NCBI GenBank assembly: GCA_963740255.1
Contig: CAVUDO010000002.1
Coordinates: 1,240,001 to 1,304,000 of the forward strand
Direction of reading: 5' to 3'
Origin: CAVUDO01 sp963740255
GTDB taxonomy: Bacteria > Actinomycetota > Actinomycetes > Mycobacteriales > Cryptosporangiaceae
DNA length: 64,000 nt
Shown here: positions 8,094 to 16,759 of the stretch, piece after piece
Layout of the letters: each line of letters starts with the position of its first letter
Position numbering within the stretch: the first letter of the stretch is position 1
The notes under the pieces: generated by a model
What the model saw: the letters and a program-made list of their open reading frames with translations, nothing else
Told to the model about the DNA's origin: nothing
Database searches by the model: none
Program-made: the position numbers and the translations under genes

Positions 8094-8945
8094 TTAGAGG
8101 CCGTAGTGCGCCAGGCCGGGCGGGGGCGGCGGGAGCGCCGGCAGGGCCACCTCGCCCGCGAGGAGTGCGCCCAGCTTCGGGTAAAGGCTGGACAGCGCGC
8201 CGAGGTCACGGCGGGTGGCGAGCAACTGGATCAGCTCGATGGTCATGTGCGCCATCTGCAGGGCCAGGTACTCCTGCACCTCGCCCAGTTCCCCCTCCTT
8301 CAGCACGTTCAGGGCGCTGATCCAGTGCGGGAAGAACATGTAGGAGACGGAGAACGGTCCGAACGGGAACGTGTGCGTCGGCCGGCTCAGCAGCGTCTCG
8401 CGGTCGGGGACGCGGAGCACCAGCGGCTGGCACAGGATGTCGTCCTCCTGGGCCGCCCGGTGCAGCGCCGGCTCCTGGACGATCGTCGGGTCGATCAAGC
8501 GCTTGAACGACTCGGCCCACACCACGACGTGGCCGTCGGTGACGTTGCCGTCCCAGACCTGCGGCGGCCGACCCCACACACCCACGTCGGCACACTTGAC
8601 CGGACCCTGGTCGGGCCGGAAGACCGTCGCACACGCCACCCACATCTCGGCCTCGAACCCGAGCAGCTCGCAGATCTGCACCAGCTGGTAGCAGGCGAGG
8701 TAGCAGACGTTGGCCGGCGAACCGCTCATCGTCTGGTGAATGATCGCCATCGGCGCGTAGAGCGGGACGAGCTCGACGGGGACGCGCAGCAGCCCGCCGA
8801 ACATCCTGCTCGTCTCGTAGGCCGGCATCACCGGGTCCGTTGGCTCGGCGTGTGCCTCGGAACGGCGGGCGCCGCGCGGCGAGGCGAGATGGGGCGTAGC
8901 TCTGGGTAGTCGTGCTTGTTGGATGCTCTGTCCATTCGTACCCAC
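8094..8945 (-). CDS. Hypothetical protein, possibly a transglutaminase-like fold
   Basis: 283 residues. No firm family assignment. Spacing of a Cys in a helix start (SPANVCYLACYQLVQICELL, about residue 80), a His (TDGHVVVWAESF, about residue 138) and an Asp (RLIDPTIV, about residue 150) resembles the Cys-His-Asp order of transglutaminase-like and arylamine-acetyltransferase proteins; this is inference from pattern only. The C-terminus is Pro-rich (LPALPPPPPGLAHYGL). GTG 8945 is preceded by AGAGAGG at 9 bp. The gene stands alone: 148 bp upstream of the LPXTG gene on the same strand and 290 bp from the next gene, an interval in which I see nothing. Confidence 0.7.
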   Translation of the reverse strand: MGTNGQSIQQARLPRATPHLASPRGARRSEAHAEPTDPVMPAYETSRMFGGLLRVPVELVPLYAPMAIIHQTMSGSPANVCYLACYQLVQICELLGFEAEMWVACATVFRPDQGPVKCADVGVWGRPPQVWDGNVTDGHVVVWAESFKRLIDPTIVQEPALHRAAQEDDILCQPLVLRVPDRETLLSRPTHTFPFGPFSVSYMFFPHWISALNVLKEGELGEVQEYLALQMAHMTIELIQLLATRRDLGALSSLYPKLGALLAGEVALPALPPPPPGLAHYGL

Positions 8946-9234
8946 CGTGGACGACCTCTCTCGCGGTGACCCCCGTCAAGCCGAAATATCCCCTGCGGAC
9001 ATGAGCAGAGTGTTTCCAATTAGGAAAATTTGAACGTTGCCTGAGGTACGACCTGGCGCACCTCCACCCTGGGATGGGGTCGGGAACCGCGCGTGTCGGC
9101 CCGGTAACTGGACCGGTTCAGATCTTTCGCCAGATTACAGAACGTAACGGACTTGCGCCGTACGACCTGCGCGAACCCGACGGACCGGACGATGGCACCG
9201 GGCTGGTGGTCCTCGGCTCCGCTCGCCCGTCGGG

Positions 9235-10608
9235 TCAGACGTAGCTGAACAGCGGGGGAAAGACGAGGACCACGATCCAGGCCCACGCCGCGTACACGGG
9301 CAGGTAGTTGGTCTGCCAACGCTCGAGCGTCGCGAACGGCGTGCGCCGACGGGCGAACCTCAGCAGCAGCCACGCCGACCAGGCCAGGTTGGCCAGCAGG
9401 ATGACGTTCTCGCCGAGCGCCGCGGCCTTGTTGGGTGTGGTGCCGTACTCGGTGATGCGCCCGGTGATCTCCAGCAGCACCAGCACGTCGATGGCCAACG
9501 CGCTGACCACGAGGGCGAGCTGCAGTTTGTCGAACAGACCGGGCGGGTCCAGCGGATCGCGGGCCGAGATCGAGTAGAGCAACAACCCCAGCACCACGAC
9601 CAGCAGCAGGTCGAACAGGATCAGCGCTTCGCGCTCGACGTCGATGCCGCCGCTGGTCCAGCCCACGGCGACGAGGAAGGCCAGCAGAGCCGCCGTGAAG
9701 AGCGGGGTGAACAGCCGCGTGAGCACCGGGGCGATGTTCTCGACCACGCTCTGCTTGGCCTCGACGAGCCACCCGGCGACGACGACCGCGGCCATGGCAC
9801 CGCAGGGCAGGAGCCACTGCGCGATGAACGCCTCCGGGACGATCCCGATGGCTTCGAAGGTGCCGAACAGGAACGCGACGAGCACACCGCCGCCGAGGGC
9901 CATCAGGACGAAGTAGACGAACCACTCGCCGGTGAAGCGGACGAAGTCCATGCGTCGACGGGACGAGCGCCAGTCGTCGGCCACATACGCCAGCCCCACC
10001 ACGAGCCACAGGGCGATGGGGAGGTGGACGCTGGTGACGACCACCGACTGCGACGTGTCGGACAGGGGGTAGGCGTTGGCCGCCACGGCGCCGAGCGCGA
10101 ACAGCGCCGCGAGTATTCCGATCACCGGGAGCCGAGCCTGCCGACGCCAGGCCAGGAAACCCGCCAACCAGGGCAGCGCGAAAAGGGTGAGGTTCAGTGC
10201 GTAGAACGCGCCGCCCTCCTCCAGCCCGATCCCGAACAGCTCCGGCACCTTGATGGACACCGCCGCACCCGCCGCACAGCCGACCATCGCCCACAGGTCC
10301 CGCCGCGACCTCGTGTCGGCCACCGGGCTTCCGGTCTCGCCGGTCAGCACGAGCTGCTTCCACAGCCGTTCGGAGTGTTCCCTGGCGAACTCGCGGGACA
10401 GTTCGTCGAGACTTCCCATCCGCTTGACCGCGACCAGGAACGCCTCGTCCGCGCTCAGGCCCGCCGCGACCAGCTCGTCGACGGAACCGCGGAGATGGTC
10501 TTCGAGCTCGTCGGCGTCGGACGGCTGCAGTTCCCGGCGGCGCTGCACGTAGTGGCGCCACTGCGCGAACTGCGCCTCCAGCGCCTCCTGCCCCTCCCGG
10601 GCTGTCAT
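9235..10608 (-). CDS. Membrane protein with N-terminal permease-prefix domain
   Basis: 457 residues. The first 75 residues are a soluble helical region (LEAQFAQWRHYVQRRRELQP, DELEDHLRGSVDELVAAGLS, ADEAFLVAVKRMGS) of the DUF1700/permease-prefix type that commonly follows PadR regulators. After this come about nine to ten hydrophobic segments, ending near LFSYV. The gene starts with ATG 10608 overlapping the PadR stop as ATGA, so the two are translationally coupled. A role in envelope stress or transport is typical of such pairs but cannot be specified here. An overlapping longer ORF in another frame is a shadow. Confidence 0.82.
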   Translation of the reverse strand: MTAREGQEALEAQFAQWRHYVQRRRELQPSDADELEDHLRGSVDELVAAGLSADEAFLVAVKRMGSLDELSREFAREHSERLWKQLVLTGETGSPVADTRSRRDLWAMVGCAAGAAVSIKVPELFGIGLEEGGAFYALNLTLFALPWLAGFLAWRRQARLPVIGILAALFALGAVAANAYPLSDTSQSVVVTSVHLPIALWLVVGLAYVADDWRSSRRRMDFVRFTGEWFVYFVLMALGGGVLVAFLFGTFEAIGIVPEAFIAQWLLPCGAMAAVVVAGWLVEAKQSVVENIAPVLTRLFTPLFTAALLAFLVAVGWTSGGIDVEREALILFDLLLVVVLGLLLYSISARDPLDPPGLFDKLQLALVVSALAIDVLVLLEITGRITEYGTTPNKAAALGENVILLANLAWSAWLLLRFARRRTPFATLERWQTNYLPVYAAWAWIVVLVFPPLFSYV

Positions 10609-10979
10609 GCCCGGCCCTCCAGCGGGATCGCCGTCAGCGGCCCGCGGGCGCCGAGGTCGAGCCACATCTGCTTGAGCGCGTCCACGACCGTGTCCCACTG
10701 GCGGCGCTGCTCGGCCAGCTCGGCCAGGCCCTTGTCGGTGACGCGGTAGTACTTGCGCCGCCGCTCGCCTGGAGCCGACTGCCAGCTCGACTCCGCGTAA
10801 CCGAGACGCTCGAGCCGGTGCAGCAACGGGTACAGCAGCCCCTCGGTCCAGTCCAGCTCGCCACCGGACAGCTCGTTGATCCGCCGGAGGATGGCGTAGC
10901 CGTAGCTCTCCCCCTCGGCCAGGATTCCGAGCACCATCGGCGTCGCCGAGGCGGCCACCAGATCCTTCGCGACCTTCAC
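10605..10979 (-). CDS. PadR family transcriptional regulator
   Basis: 124 residues. Winged helix-turn-helix with the classic PadR signature: MVLGILAEGESYGYAILRRI at the N-terminus, LDWTEGLLYPLLHRLERLGY as the recognition region, and RRKYYRVTDKGLAEL in the wing. It would repress its own operon with the downstream membrane protein (4-bp overlap). Start GTG 10979 is preceded by GAGGG. A 28-bp near-palindrome at 11003-11030 is the likely operator. The ligand is unknown. Confidence 0.92.
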   Translation of the reverse strand: MKVAKDLVAASATPMVLGILAEGESYGYAILRRINELSGGELDWTEGLLYPLLHRLERLGYAESSWQSAPGERRRKYYRVTDKGLAELAEQRRQWDTVVDALKQMWLDLGARGPLTAIPLEGRA

Positions 10980-11002
10980 CAGCCCTCACCCCTGCCCATA
11001 CC

Positions 11003-11030
11003 CTAGAAGTACAATGCATAGTACTGCTAG
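11003..11030. promoter_or_regulatory. Near-perfect palindrome, likely PadR operator
   Basis: A 28-bp palindrome with 24 of 28 positions symmetric: CTAG, AGTAC and ATGCAT in the centre, then GTACT and CTAG. It sits 24 bp upstream of the padR start codon and is A/T-richer than its surroundings. Autoregulation is inferred. Confidence 0.7.
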
Positions 11031-11056
11031 GCGTCAATGGCGCGGCAGACTTCCTT

Positions 11057-11083
11057 GCGGGGGCCGCCGAGTCGACCTGTACG
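11057..11083. repeat. Att-like copy of the rnpB 3' end
   Basis: 27 bp matching 12430-12456 at 24 positions, including an exact 16-mer CGAGTCGACCTGTACG (11068-11083). The partner copy is the 3' end of rnpB. The layout (a partial copy placed beyond the 3' end of an RNA gene, with foreign-looking DNA between) is that left by a site-specific integrative element. Confidence 0.6.
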
Positions 11084-11189
11084 ACGCGATCCGCTCCCGA
11101 GAACTCCACTCAGTGGAGCCCCTGGAACCAGCGCGGTTGCCGAGCTATGGCTGCCGGAAGATGTCGTGTGTGCCGACTCGACGCCAGCC

Positions 11190-11627
11190 ATGCACAGGCC
11201 AAGGGGGCGGCACCGCGAGGCTTCGGAAGTCGGGGAGGTGAACCTGGAAACGTCCTGGCTGGGACTACTGGCCGCCGGGTACGGGTCGGCGTGGGAACAG
11301 GCGGTATGCCACCCGCGGTCGGGCCGCAGGGGCGCGGTCCACCGCTCTGGCGAGACTACGGAGGTCCGTACCTACGGGACGGTCGTGCTGTTCAAGCTCT
11401 ACATCGTGAACGGTGAAGAGGTGTTCTTCGGCTTCTACCCGGTCAGCGAGCACCCGGTCACGGTCAACGGCGACCTGGTGCCGATCTTCGACGTCATGGG
11501 CAAGGACGCCACCCTGTTCCACTTCGCGACGGACGACGACGACACGTCGATGGCGACGCAGTACGTCGAGCAGTCACAAGCCTGGTTCGAGAGCGTGTGG
11601 AACACGATCGGACGCGAGCGCACCTGA
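11190..11627 (+). CDS. C-terminal part of a probable regulator, coupled to HAD gene
   Basis: The conserved-looking part is the last 80-90 residues (YGTVVLFKLYIVNGEEVFFG, ending in SQAWFESVWNTIGRERT), which resembles the effector half found after a helix-turn-helix in some actinobacterial regulators of about 250 residues. No DNA-binding domain is visible upstream; the frame runs back to 11037 through the att-like repeat with unconvincing sequence. The start is uncertain: ATG 11190 or GTG 11238, the latter directly behind GGGGAG. The stop TGA shares one base with the ATG of the HAD gene. I read it as a 5'-truncated gene kept as an upstream coupling partner. Confidence 0.5.
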   Translation: MHRPRGRHREASEVGEVNLETSWLGLLAAGYGSAWEQAVCHPRSGRRGAVHRSGETTEVRTYGTVVLFKLYIVNGEEVFFGFYPVSEHPVTVNGDLVPIFDVMGKDATLFHFATDDDDTSMATQYVEQSQAWFESVWNTIGRERT

Positions 11628-12355
11628 TGGCCGGCGAGCATCTGCGCGACCTGCTGAGCCAGGTGCGGACTCTGCTGCTCGACTTCGACGGCCCCGTCTG
11701 CTCAATCTTCGCCGGATACCCGGCAGCCACCATCGCCGACGAACTCCGGCGGCTCATCACGTCCCAGGGCATACAGGTCCCCCAGGCCGTACGGACCGAA
11801 GACGACCCGCTCCAAGTCCTGCGTGGCTCCGATGAGCTCGGAGGCGAGGCCCTCGCCGGGTTGATCGGGGATGCGCTCCGCGACCGCGAGGTCATCGCAA
11901 CCGAGACCGCCGAGCCAACCCAAGGCTTCGCGGGCGTCCTGTCAGCAGCCGAAGAAACCGGCCGACGACTCGCCATTGTCAGCAACAACTCGGCCGCCGC
12001 CGTGGAGAAGTACCTCACCCGAGGCGGGTTCGTTACCGAGTTCGAACACATCAGCGCACGTCACAACGGTATGCGACCGCACCTGCTCAAGCCCGATGCC
12101 CACCTCGTCACCCTCGCCCTCACCGCGATGCACGCCGACCGCCACAGCACCGCCCTGGTTGGCGATGCCGCCAGCGACATTCGAGCCGCCCAAGCCGCAG
12201 GCATCCGGAGCATCGGCTACGCGAACAAGCCCGGCAAGCAAGCAGCCCTCAGCGAAGCTGGCGCCGACACGATCATCACCACCCTCGATGACCTCTCCCT
12301 CGCACTACGTAAGACCCCCCTGCCGCCGGCCGGGGAGTGTCCCAGCCTTGAGTAG
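11627..12355 (+). CDS. HAD superfamily phosphatase
   Basis: 242 residues. HAD motifs: I, LLLDFDGPVCSIF (nucleophile Asp at residue 18 in DFDGP); II, RLAIVSNNSAA; III, LLKPDAH with a conserved Lys; IV, ALVGDAASDIRAAQAAGIRS. It is a haloacid-dehalogenase-like hydrolase with a C1-type cap, probably a small-molecule phosphatase such as a phosphoglycolate-phosphatase-like enzyme; the substrate is not known. ATG 11627 overlaps the upstream stop by one base (TGATG). It lies inside the repeat-bounded cassette and has more A/T-ending codons than neighbours, suggesting transfer. Confidence 0.88.
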   Translation: MAGEHLRDLLSQVRTLLLDFDGPVCSIFAGYPAATIADELRRLITSQGIQVPQAVRTEDDPLQVLRGSDELGGEALAGLIGDALRDREVIATETAEPTQGFAGVLSAAEETGRRLAIVSNNSAAAVEKYLTRGGFVTEFEHISARHNGMRPHLLKPDAHLVTLALTAMHADRHSTALVGDAASDIRAAQAAGIRSIGYANKPGKQAALSEAGADTIITTLDDLSLALRKTPLPPAGECPSLE

Positions 12356-12429
12356 TGATCAGTCGACCGACGAAATGGGCGGTGCGAGGCAAGACCGCTC
12401 GTCAGTGCGGGCGGGAGGGAATCTGCGGA

Positions 12430-12456
12430 GCGGGGGCGGACGAGTCGACCTGTACG
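12430..12456. repeat. Second att-like copy, at the rnpB 3' end
   Basis: Partner of the repeat at 11057-11083. It includes the last bases of rnpB, with the exact 16-mer at 12441-12456, so rnpB keeps an intact 3' end at this side, as expected after integration into an RNA gene. Confidence 0.6.
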
Positions 12457-12865
12457 CCGGGTTCTGTGGCCGGAGCGCCTTGCGGCACTGCCCCGGCCGG
12501 CGACCATCCATCTCGGCCTGCCGTTGCCGACAGGCTCCAGCGGTCTACCCGCAGGCTCGGGCGGGCCGCCCTCGAACGCCTGCGCAGGCCGCGCCGCCCG
12601 AGAGCGACACGACCCTTCTTGACCTTGCTCCGGGTGGGGTTTACCTAGCCACCCCGGTCACCCGGGGTGCTGGTGGTCTCTTACACCACCGTTTCACCCT
12701 TACCGCGCCGAAGCGCGGCGGTCTGTTCTCTGTGGCACTGTCCCGCGGGTCACCCCGGGTTGCCGTTAACAACCACCCTGCCCTGTGGAGCCCGGACGTT
12801 CCTCGGCAGGAGCCCCGGAGCGAACTCTGGAGCACTGACGCGGCCGCCCAGCCGACTCGTCCGCC
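12435..12865 (-). ncRNA. rnpB: RNase P RNA, bacterial type A
   Basis: The minus strand carries the hallmark RNase P sequences: GGAACGTCCGGGCTCC followed by ACAGGGCAGGGTGG and TAACGGCAACCC near the 5' end, GGGTGAAACGGTGG in the middle, and CACAGAACCCGGCGTAC then AGGTCGACTCG at the 3' end. The ends pair as helix P1 (13 bp, 12435-12447 with 12853-12865), which sets the boundaries given here to within a few bases. It is the catalytic RNA that cuts tRNA precursors. The long protein frames drawn across it are not genes. Confidence 0.95.
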
Positions 12866-12917
12866 GTACCCGAAGTCTACGGCCCGGACGGCCCCGCCCC
12901 GTACCGTGCGAACCGAG

Positions 12918-13685
12918 ATGGACCTCAGCCTCGCCGACATCGCGCTCCTGCTGGCCGCCGGACTCACGGCCGGCGGGGTGAACGCGCTCGCCGGTGGCGG
13001 GTCGCTGATCACTTTCCCCGCACTGGTCGCCACCGGCCTTCCCCCGCTGGTCGCCAACGTCACGAACTCCGTGTCGGTCGCCCCGGGCTACCTGGCCTCG
13101 GTGGTGGGCAGCCGAAAGGACCTGGCCGGCCAGCGGACGCGCGTCCGCACCCTGGCGCCCGTCGCCGCCCTGGGCGCGCTGGCCGGGTGCGGCCTGCTGC
13201 TCGTCACGCCAGCCCGGGTGTTCGACCTGGTCGTCCCGTTCCTCGTGCTCTCGTCCACGGCCGTGCTGGCGTTCCAGGACCGGATCCGCGGCCTGATCGG
13301 CCACCCGCGCGACCTGTCCCCCCGCCGACGCGCCGTCACCCTCTACACGCTCACCGGCCTCGGTGCGACGTACGGCGGCTACTTCGGCGCCGCGCTGGGC
13401 GTCGTGCTGGTGGCCGTCCTCGCCCTGGTGCTCGACGAGACGCTGCAACGGGTGAACGCACTGAAGAACGTCCTCTCGGCCACGGCCGGCGCGGTGACCG
13501 TCGTCATCTACGCGTTGTTCGGGCCGGTGTCGTGGCTGGCCGTGCTGGTGCTCGCCCCGGCCACCGTGGCCGGCGGCTACCTCGGCGCGCTGTTCGCCCG
13601 TCGCCTCTCGGCCCGCGTGCTGCGCGCGACGATCGTCGTCTTCGGCACGGTGGTGGGCGTGGTGCTGCTGGTCCGCGCATTCTGA
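12918..13685 (+). CDS. TauE/SafE family sulfite/anion exporter
   Basis: 255 residues, about eight transmembrane segments. The N-terminus LLLAAGLTAGGVNALAGGGS followed by LITFPALVATGLPPLVANVT is the characteristic first TauE/SafE repeat; the second repeat begins GLGATYGGYFGAALGVVLVA. The family moves sulfite, sulfoacetate and similar anions or supplies anions across the membrane. ATG 12918 is the first start after rnpB and gives the family N-terminus. A terminator-like hairpin follows at 13704. The substrate is not deducible. Confidence 0.9.
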   Translation: MDLSLADIALLLAAGLTAGGVNALAGGGSLITFPALVATGLPPLVANVTNSVSVAPGYLASVVGSRKDLAGQRTRVRTLAPVAALGALAGCGLLLVTPARVFDLVVPFLVLSSTAVLAFQDRIRGLIGHPRDLSPRRRAVTLYTLTGLGATYGGYFGAALGVVLVAVLALVLDETLQRVNALKNVLSATAGAVTVVIYALFGPVSWLAVLVLAPATVAGGYLGALFARRLSARVLRATIVVFGTVVGVVLLVRAF

Positions 13686-13703
13686 CCGGCGGCCCGGGGG
13701 CAC

Positions 13704-13736
13704 CGGGCGGGCGTCCCCGGTAACGACGCCCGCCCG
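13704..13736. terminator. Hairpin after the TauE/SafE gene
   Basis: CGGGCGGGCGTC (13704-13715) pairs perfectly with GACGCCCGCCCG (13725-13736), loop of 9. It lies between the exporter gene and the convergent symporter pseudogene. Confidence 0.7.
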
Positions 13737-15310
13737 ACACCCCTACGGCCTCACGCGGCGGCCTTGCCCTCCACCAGTTCCGGGAGATCCTTCACCCGCG
13801 GGTCGCCCTCGTCGGCGAAGTAGTCGTCCGGACGGGTGCCGTCCGCGACCGTCCGGCGCCTTGGTCGCCCGCAGGATCCAGCGTGACGCACCACCGCGAC
13901 CAGCAGGTTCACCAGCGACCGCCACGAAGCCGACGTAGATCGTCTTCGTGGTGTCGAAGCCGAGCTCCGACAGCGGGAACGCCGAGCCGCCGAAGTGCTC
14001 GCGTCGCCGCGTCGCCGGCGTTCGCGGACTGGTAGAGCATCCACATGCCCAGCCCCATGCCGGCCGCCCAGCCGGCGATCAGCGCCCGCGGTGGAACCAG
14101 CGGGTGTAGAGGCCGAGCGCCACCGCCGGCAGCGTCTGCAGGATGATCACGCCGCCGATGAGCTGCAGGTCGATGGAGAACTGCGGGTCGAGGAACACGA
14201 TGAACGCCACCGCGCCGAACTTGACCACCAGCGACGCGATCTTGCTGACCTGCGCCTCCTGCGCGGGGGTGGCGTCCCGCTTGAGGTACTCCTTGTAGAT
14301 GTTGCGGGTGAACAGGTTCGCCGCGGCGATCGACATGATCGCGGCCGGCACCAGCGCGCCGATGCCGATCGCCGCGAACGCGACGCCCGGCGAACCAGTC
14401 CGGGAACTGCTGGTCGAACAGCAGCGGCACGACCGTGTTGCTGTCGCACGGCTTGCCCGCCGTCGCGTCGGCGCAGCGGCTTCGATCCCGGCCGCGATGG
14501 CCATGTAGCCGAGCAGCGCGATCAGGCCCGAGCAGCAGCGCTGTACGCCGGCAGCGCCGACATGTTCCGCTTGATCACGTCGCGGTTCTTGCTGGCCAGC
14601 ACGCCGGTGATGCTGTGCGGGTAGAGGAACAGCGCCAGCGCCGAGCCGAACGCCAGCGTGATGTACTGCAGCTGGTTGTTGGCGTTGAGGAGCAGCCCGT
14701 CGCCCGGCGTCGGCGCGCCGGCGAACTTCGCGTCGGCCGCGTCGAAGATGACGCCCCAGCCGCCGAGCTTGTACGGGAGGTACGATCACCGCGACGATGA
14801 TCACGATGTAGATCAGCGTGTCCTTGACGAACGCGATCAGCGCCGGCGCGCGCAGCCCGGAGTGGTAGGTGTACGCGGCCAGGATCGCGAACGCGACGAT
14901 GATCGGCGGTGCCGGGCCACGTGCTCTCGCCGGTCACGCCCATCGTCTTGAGCACCGCCTCGATGCCGACCAGCTGCAGCGCGATGTACGGCATCGTCGC
15001 GACGATGCCGGTGATCGCGACCAGCAGCGCCAGCGTCGGCGAGCCGAACCGGGCCCGGACGAAGTCGGCCGGGGTGACGAACCCGTGCCGGTGCGACACC
15101 GACCAGAGCCGGATCAGGACCAGGAAGAACAGCGGGTAGATGATCGACGGTGTACGGGCACGCGCGAAGAAGCCCGTCGCCCCGGCGCCGAACATCAGCG
15201 CCGGCACGGCCACGAACGTGTACGCCGTGTAGAGGTCACCGCCGACCAGGAACCAGGTGATCCAGCCGCCGAAGCTGCGGCCGCCCAGGCCCCACTCGTC
15301 GAGGTGGTGG

Positions 15311-16401
15311 GCGGTGTCAGCCGGTGGTGGCAATTGAGCTGGTGAGGATGTCGGTGAAGACTTCTGCTGGGGTTCGGTAGCCGAGGATACGCCGTGGTCG
15401 GTTGTTGAGTTCGGCGGCGACGAGGTCGAGGTAGGTCTGGTCGTCGGTGATGGCGGTGCCCTTGGGGAAGTACTCGCGTAGCAGCCCGTTGGTGTTTTCG
15501 TTCGTGCCGCGTTCCCACGGTGAGTGCGGATGCGCGAAGTACACGTCCACATTAGAGGCGAGGGTGAACGCGGCGTGGCCGGCCATCTCGCTGCCCTGGT
15601 CCCAGGTCAGGGTCTTGACCAACGCGGCGGGCATCCCGGCCACCGAAGCCAGGAGCGCGTTGCAGGTGGTGGCCGCGTCGCGGCGCCCGGCCGGCAGCGC
15701 CACCGTCACGGTGTAGCGGCTGGTTCGCTCGACCAGGGTCGCCATCGCCGAACGCCCGGCTTTACCGATCACGAGGTCACCTTCCCAGTGCCCGGGCACG
15801 GCCCGGTCGCTGGCCTCGGCCGGACGGGCGTCAATGCTGGTCATACCCACGATCCGCGCCCCTGGGCTGGAGCGGCGGCCACGGGGGCGACGCTTCTGGC
15901 GCCCCGAACGCAGCAAGATGCCTTGCCGGGCGAGTTCGCCCTTGGGCAGCGCATAGATCCAGGTGTAGATCGCCTCGTGCGACACAGTGCCGGCCACCTG
16001 CTCAGCGTGCTCACCGCCGTGCTCGGCGCGCAACCTGCCCGCGGCCTGGTCCGGGGAACACCCGCCGCGCAGCTTGCCGAGCACCTGATCGCGTAGCACC
16101 GGGTCGGCGTCGAGCTTGCGGACCTTCGGCCGGCACCGCGACACCCCCGCTGCCCGCCCGGCTCGCACCGCCCGATACCCCGCGCGCCCGCCGTGACGGG
16201 CGATATCGCGACACACCACGCTCGGATCCCGGCCGATCCGCCCGGCGATCACCCGCCCCTGGGCGTCCTCAGCGATGCCCCGGGAGATCTCCTCCCGATC
16301 AGCCTCGGACAACATCCTGCGCACACCCACGGCGGACTCCTGTCGGCTCGGTTCACCGACGATCTACACCAACCCCGATTGCTACCACCGGCTGGGACCG
16401 A
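15311..16401 (-). mobile_element. IS30 family insertion sequence, copy 1
   Basis: 1091 bp. Ends are imperfect inverted repeats: GCGGTGTCAGCCGGTGGTGG on the left against TCGGTCCCAGCCGGTGGTAG read inward from the right. A 2-bp duplication GG flanks it (15309-15310 and 16402-16403). It appears identical to the copy at 17337-18427. It landed exactly at the junction of the symporter gene and the IS3-family element. Confidence 0.9.
15317..16330 (-). CDS. IS30 family transposase (copy 1)
   Basis: 337 residues with an N-terminal helix-turn-helix (REEISRGIAEDAQGRVIAGR, then IGRDPSVVCRDIARHGG) and an RNase-H-like DDE catalytic core: first Asp in HWEGDLVIGK, second in LTWDQGSEMA, Glu in SPWERGTNENTNGLLREYFP, which is the IS30 signature. 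The frame is intact, so it should be active. The protein is identical to copy 2. ATG/GTG choice: the start gives MGVRRMLSEADREEI, close to the element's right end. Confidence 0.93.
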   Translation of the reverse strand: MGVRRMLSEADREEISRGIAEDAQGRVIAGRIGRDPSVVCRDIARHGGRAGYRAVRAGRAAGVSRCRPKVRKLDADPVLRDQVLGKLRGGCSPDQAAGRLRAEHGGEHAEQVAGTVSHEAIYTWIYALPKGELARQGILLRSGRQKRRPRGRRSSPGARIVGMTSIDARPAEASDRAVPGHWEGDLVIGKAGRSAMATLVERTSRYTVTVALPAGRRDAATTCNALLASVAGMPAALVKTLTWDQGSEMAGHAAFTLASNVDVYFAHPHSPWERGTNENTNGLLREYFPKGTAITDDQTYLDLVAAELNNRPRRILGYRTPAEVFTDILTSSIATTG

Positions 16402-16468
16402 GGGTGGGGTGCCCCGAGTCCTCCGGACAGTGGCCCTACTAAAATTGGGCCGTCCGTAAGGGGGAACA

Positions 16469-16759
16469 TTGGCAAGGCGTAAGCAGAATTACTCTCCGGA
16501 GTTCCGGGCTGAGGCCGTGAAGTTGGTGATCGAGTCGTCGCGTCCGATCGCCCAGGTGGCCAAGGAAATCAGCGTGGTCGAGGGCACCCTCGGGAATTGG
16601 GTGAATGCGTATCGGCGTGAACATGCTGGCGAGGAGCCGCCGCTGTCGATCTCGGATCGGGCCCGGCTACGGGAACTCGAACGGGAAAATCGTGAACTCC
16701 AGATGGAGCTTGCGTTCCTGAAAAAAGCGGCCGCGTACTTTGCCAAGGATCCTCGGTGA
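16469..16759 (+). CDS. IS3 family transposase OrfA
   Basis: 96 residues: helix-turn-helix (NYSPEFRAEAVKLVIESSRP) followed by a leucine-zipper-like helix (LRELERENRELQMELAFLKK). It binds the element ends. TTG 16469 follows AAGGGGG. Its stop overlaps GTG 16756 of orfB in the -1 frame, and a run of six A at 16721-16726 upstream keeps the -1 frame open, so an OrfAB fusion by frameshifting is possible, as in other IS3 elements. Confidence 0.9.
   Translation: MARRKQNYSPEFRAEAVKLVIESSRPIAQVAKEISVVEGTLGNWVNAYRREHAGEEPPLSISDRARLRELERENRELQMELAFLKKAAAYFAKDPR

Larger units (their letters stand above)
11057..12456. mobile_element. Small cassette bounded by rnpB-end repeats (putative integrative-element remnant)
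   Basis: The segment between the two 27-bp repeats is about 1.35 kb and holds a regulator fragment and a HAD phosphatase gene. Its codons are visibly richer in A/T third positions than those of the backbone genes. No integrase gene remains, so if it was mobile it is now a deletion remnant or needed help in trans. That rnpB is the attachment site is inferred from the repeat alone. Confidence 0.45.

Noticed and set aside
11871..13685. A long plus-strand frame leading into the TauE/SafE gene
   Set aside because: The upstream part crosses rnpB and the HAD gene in another frame; only the part from ATG 12918 is real.
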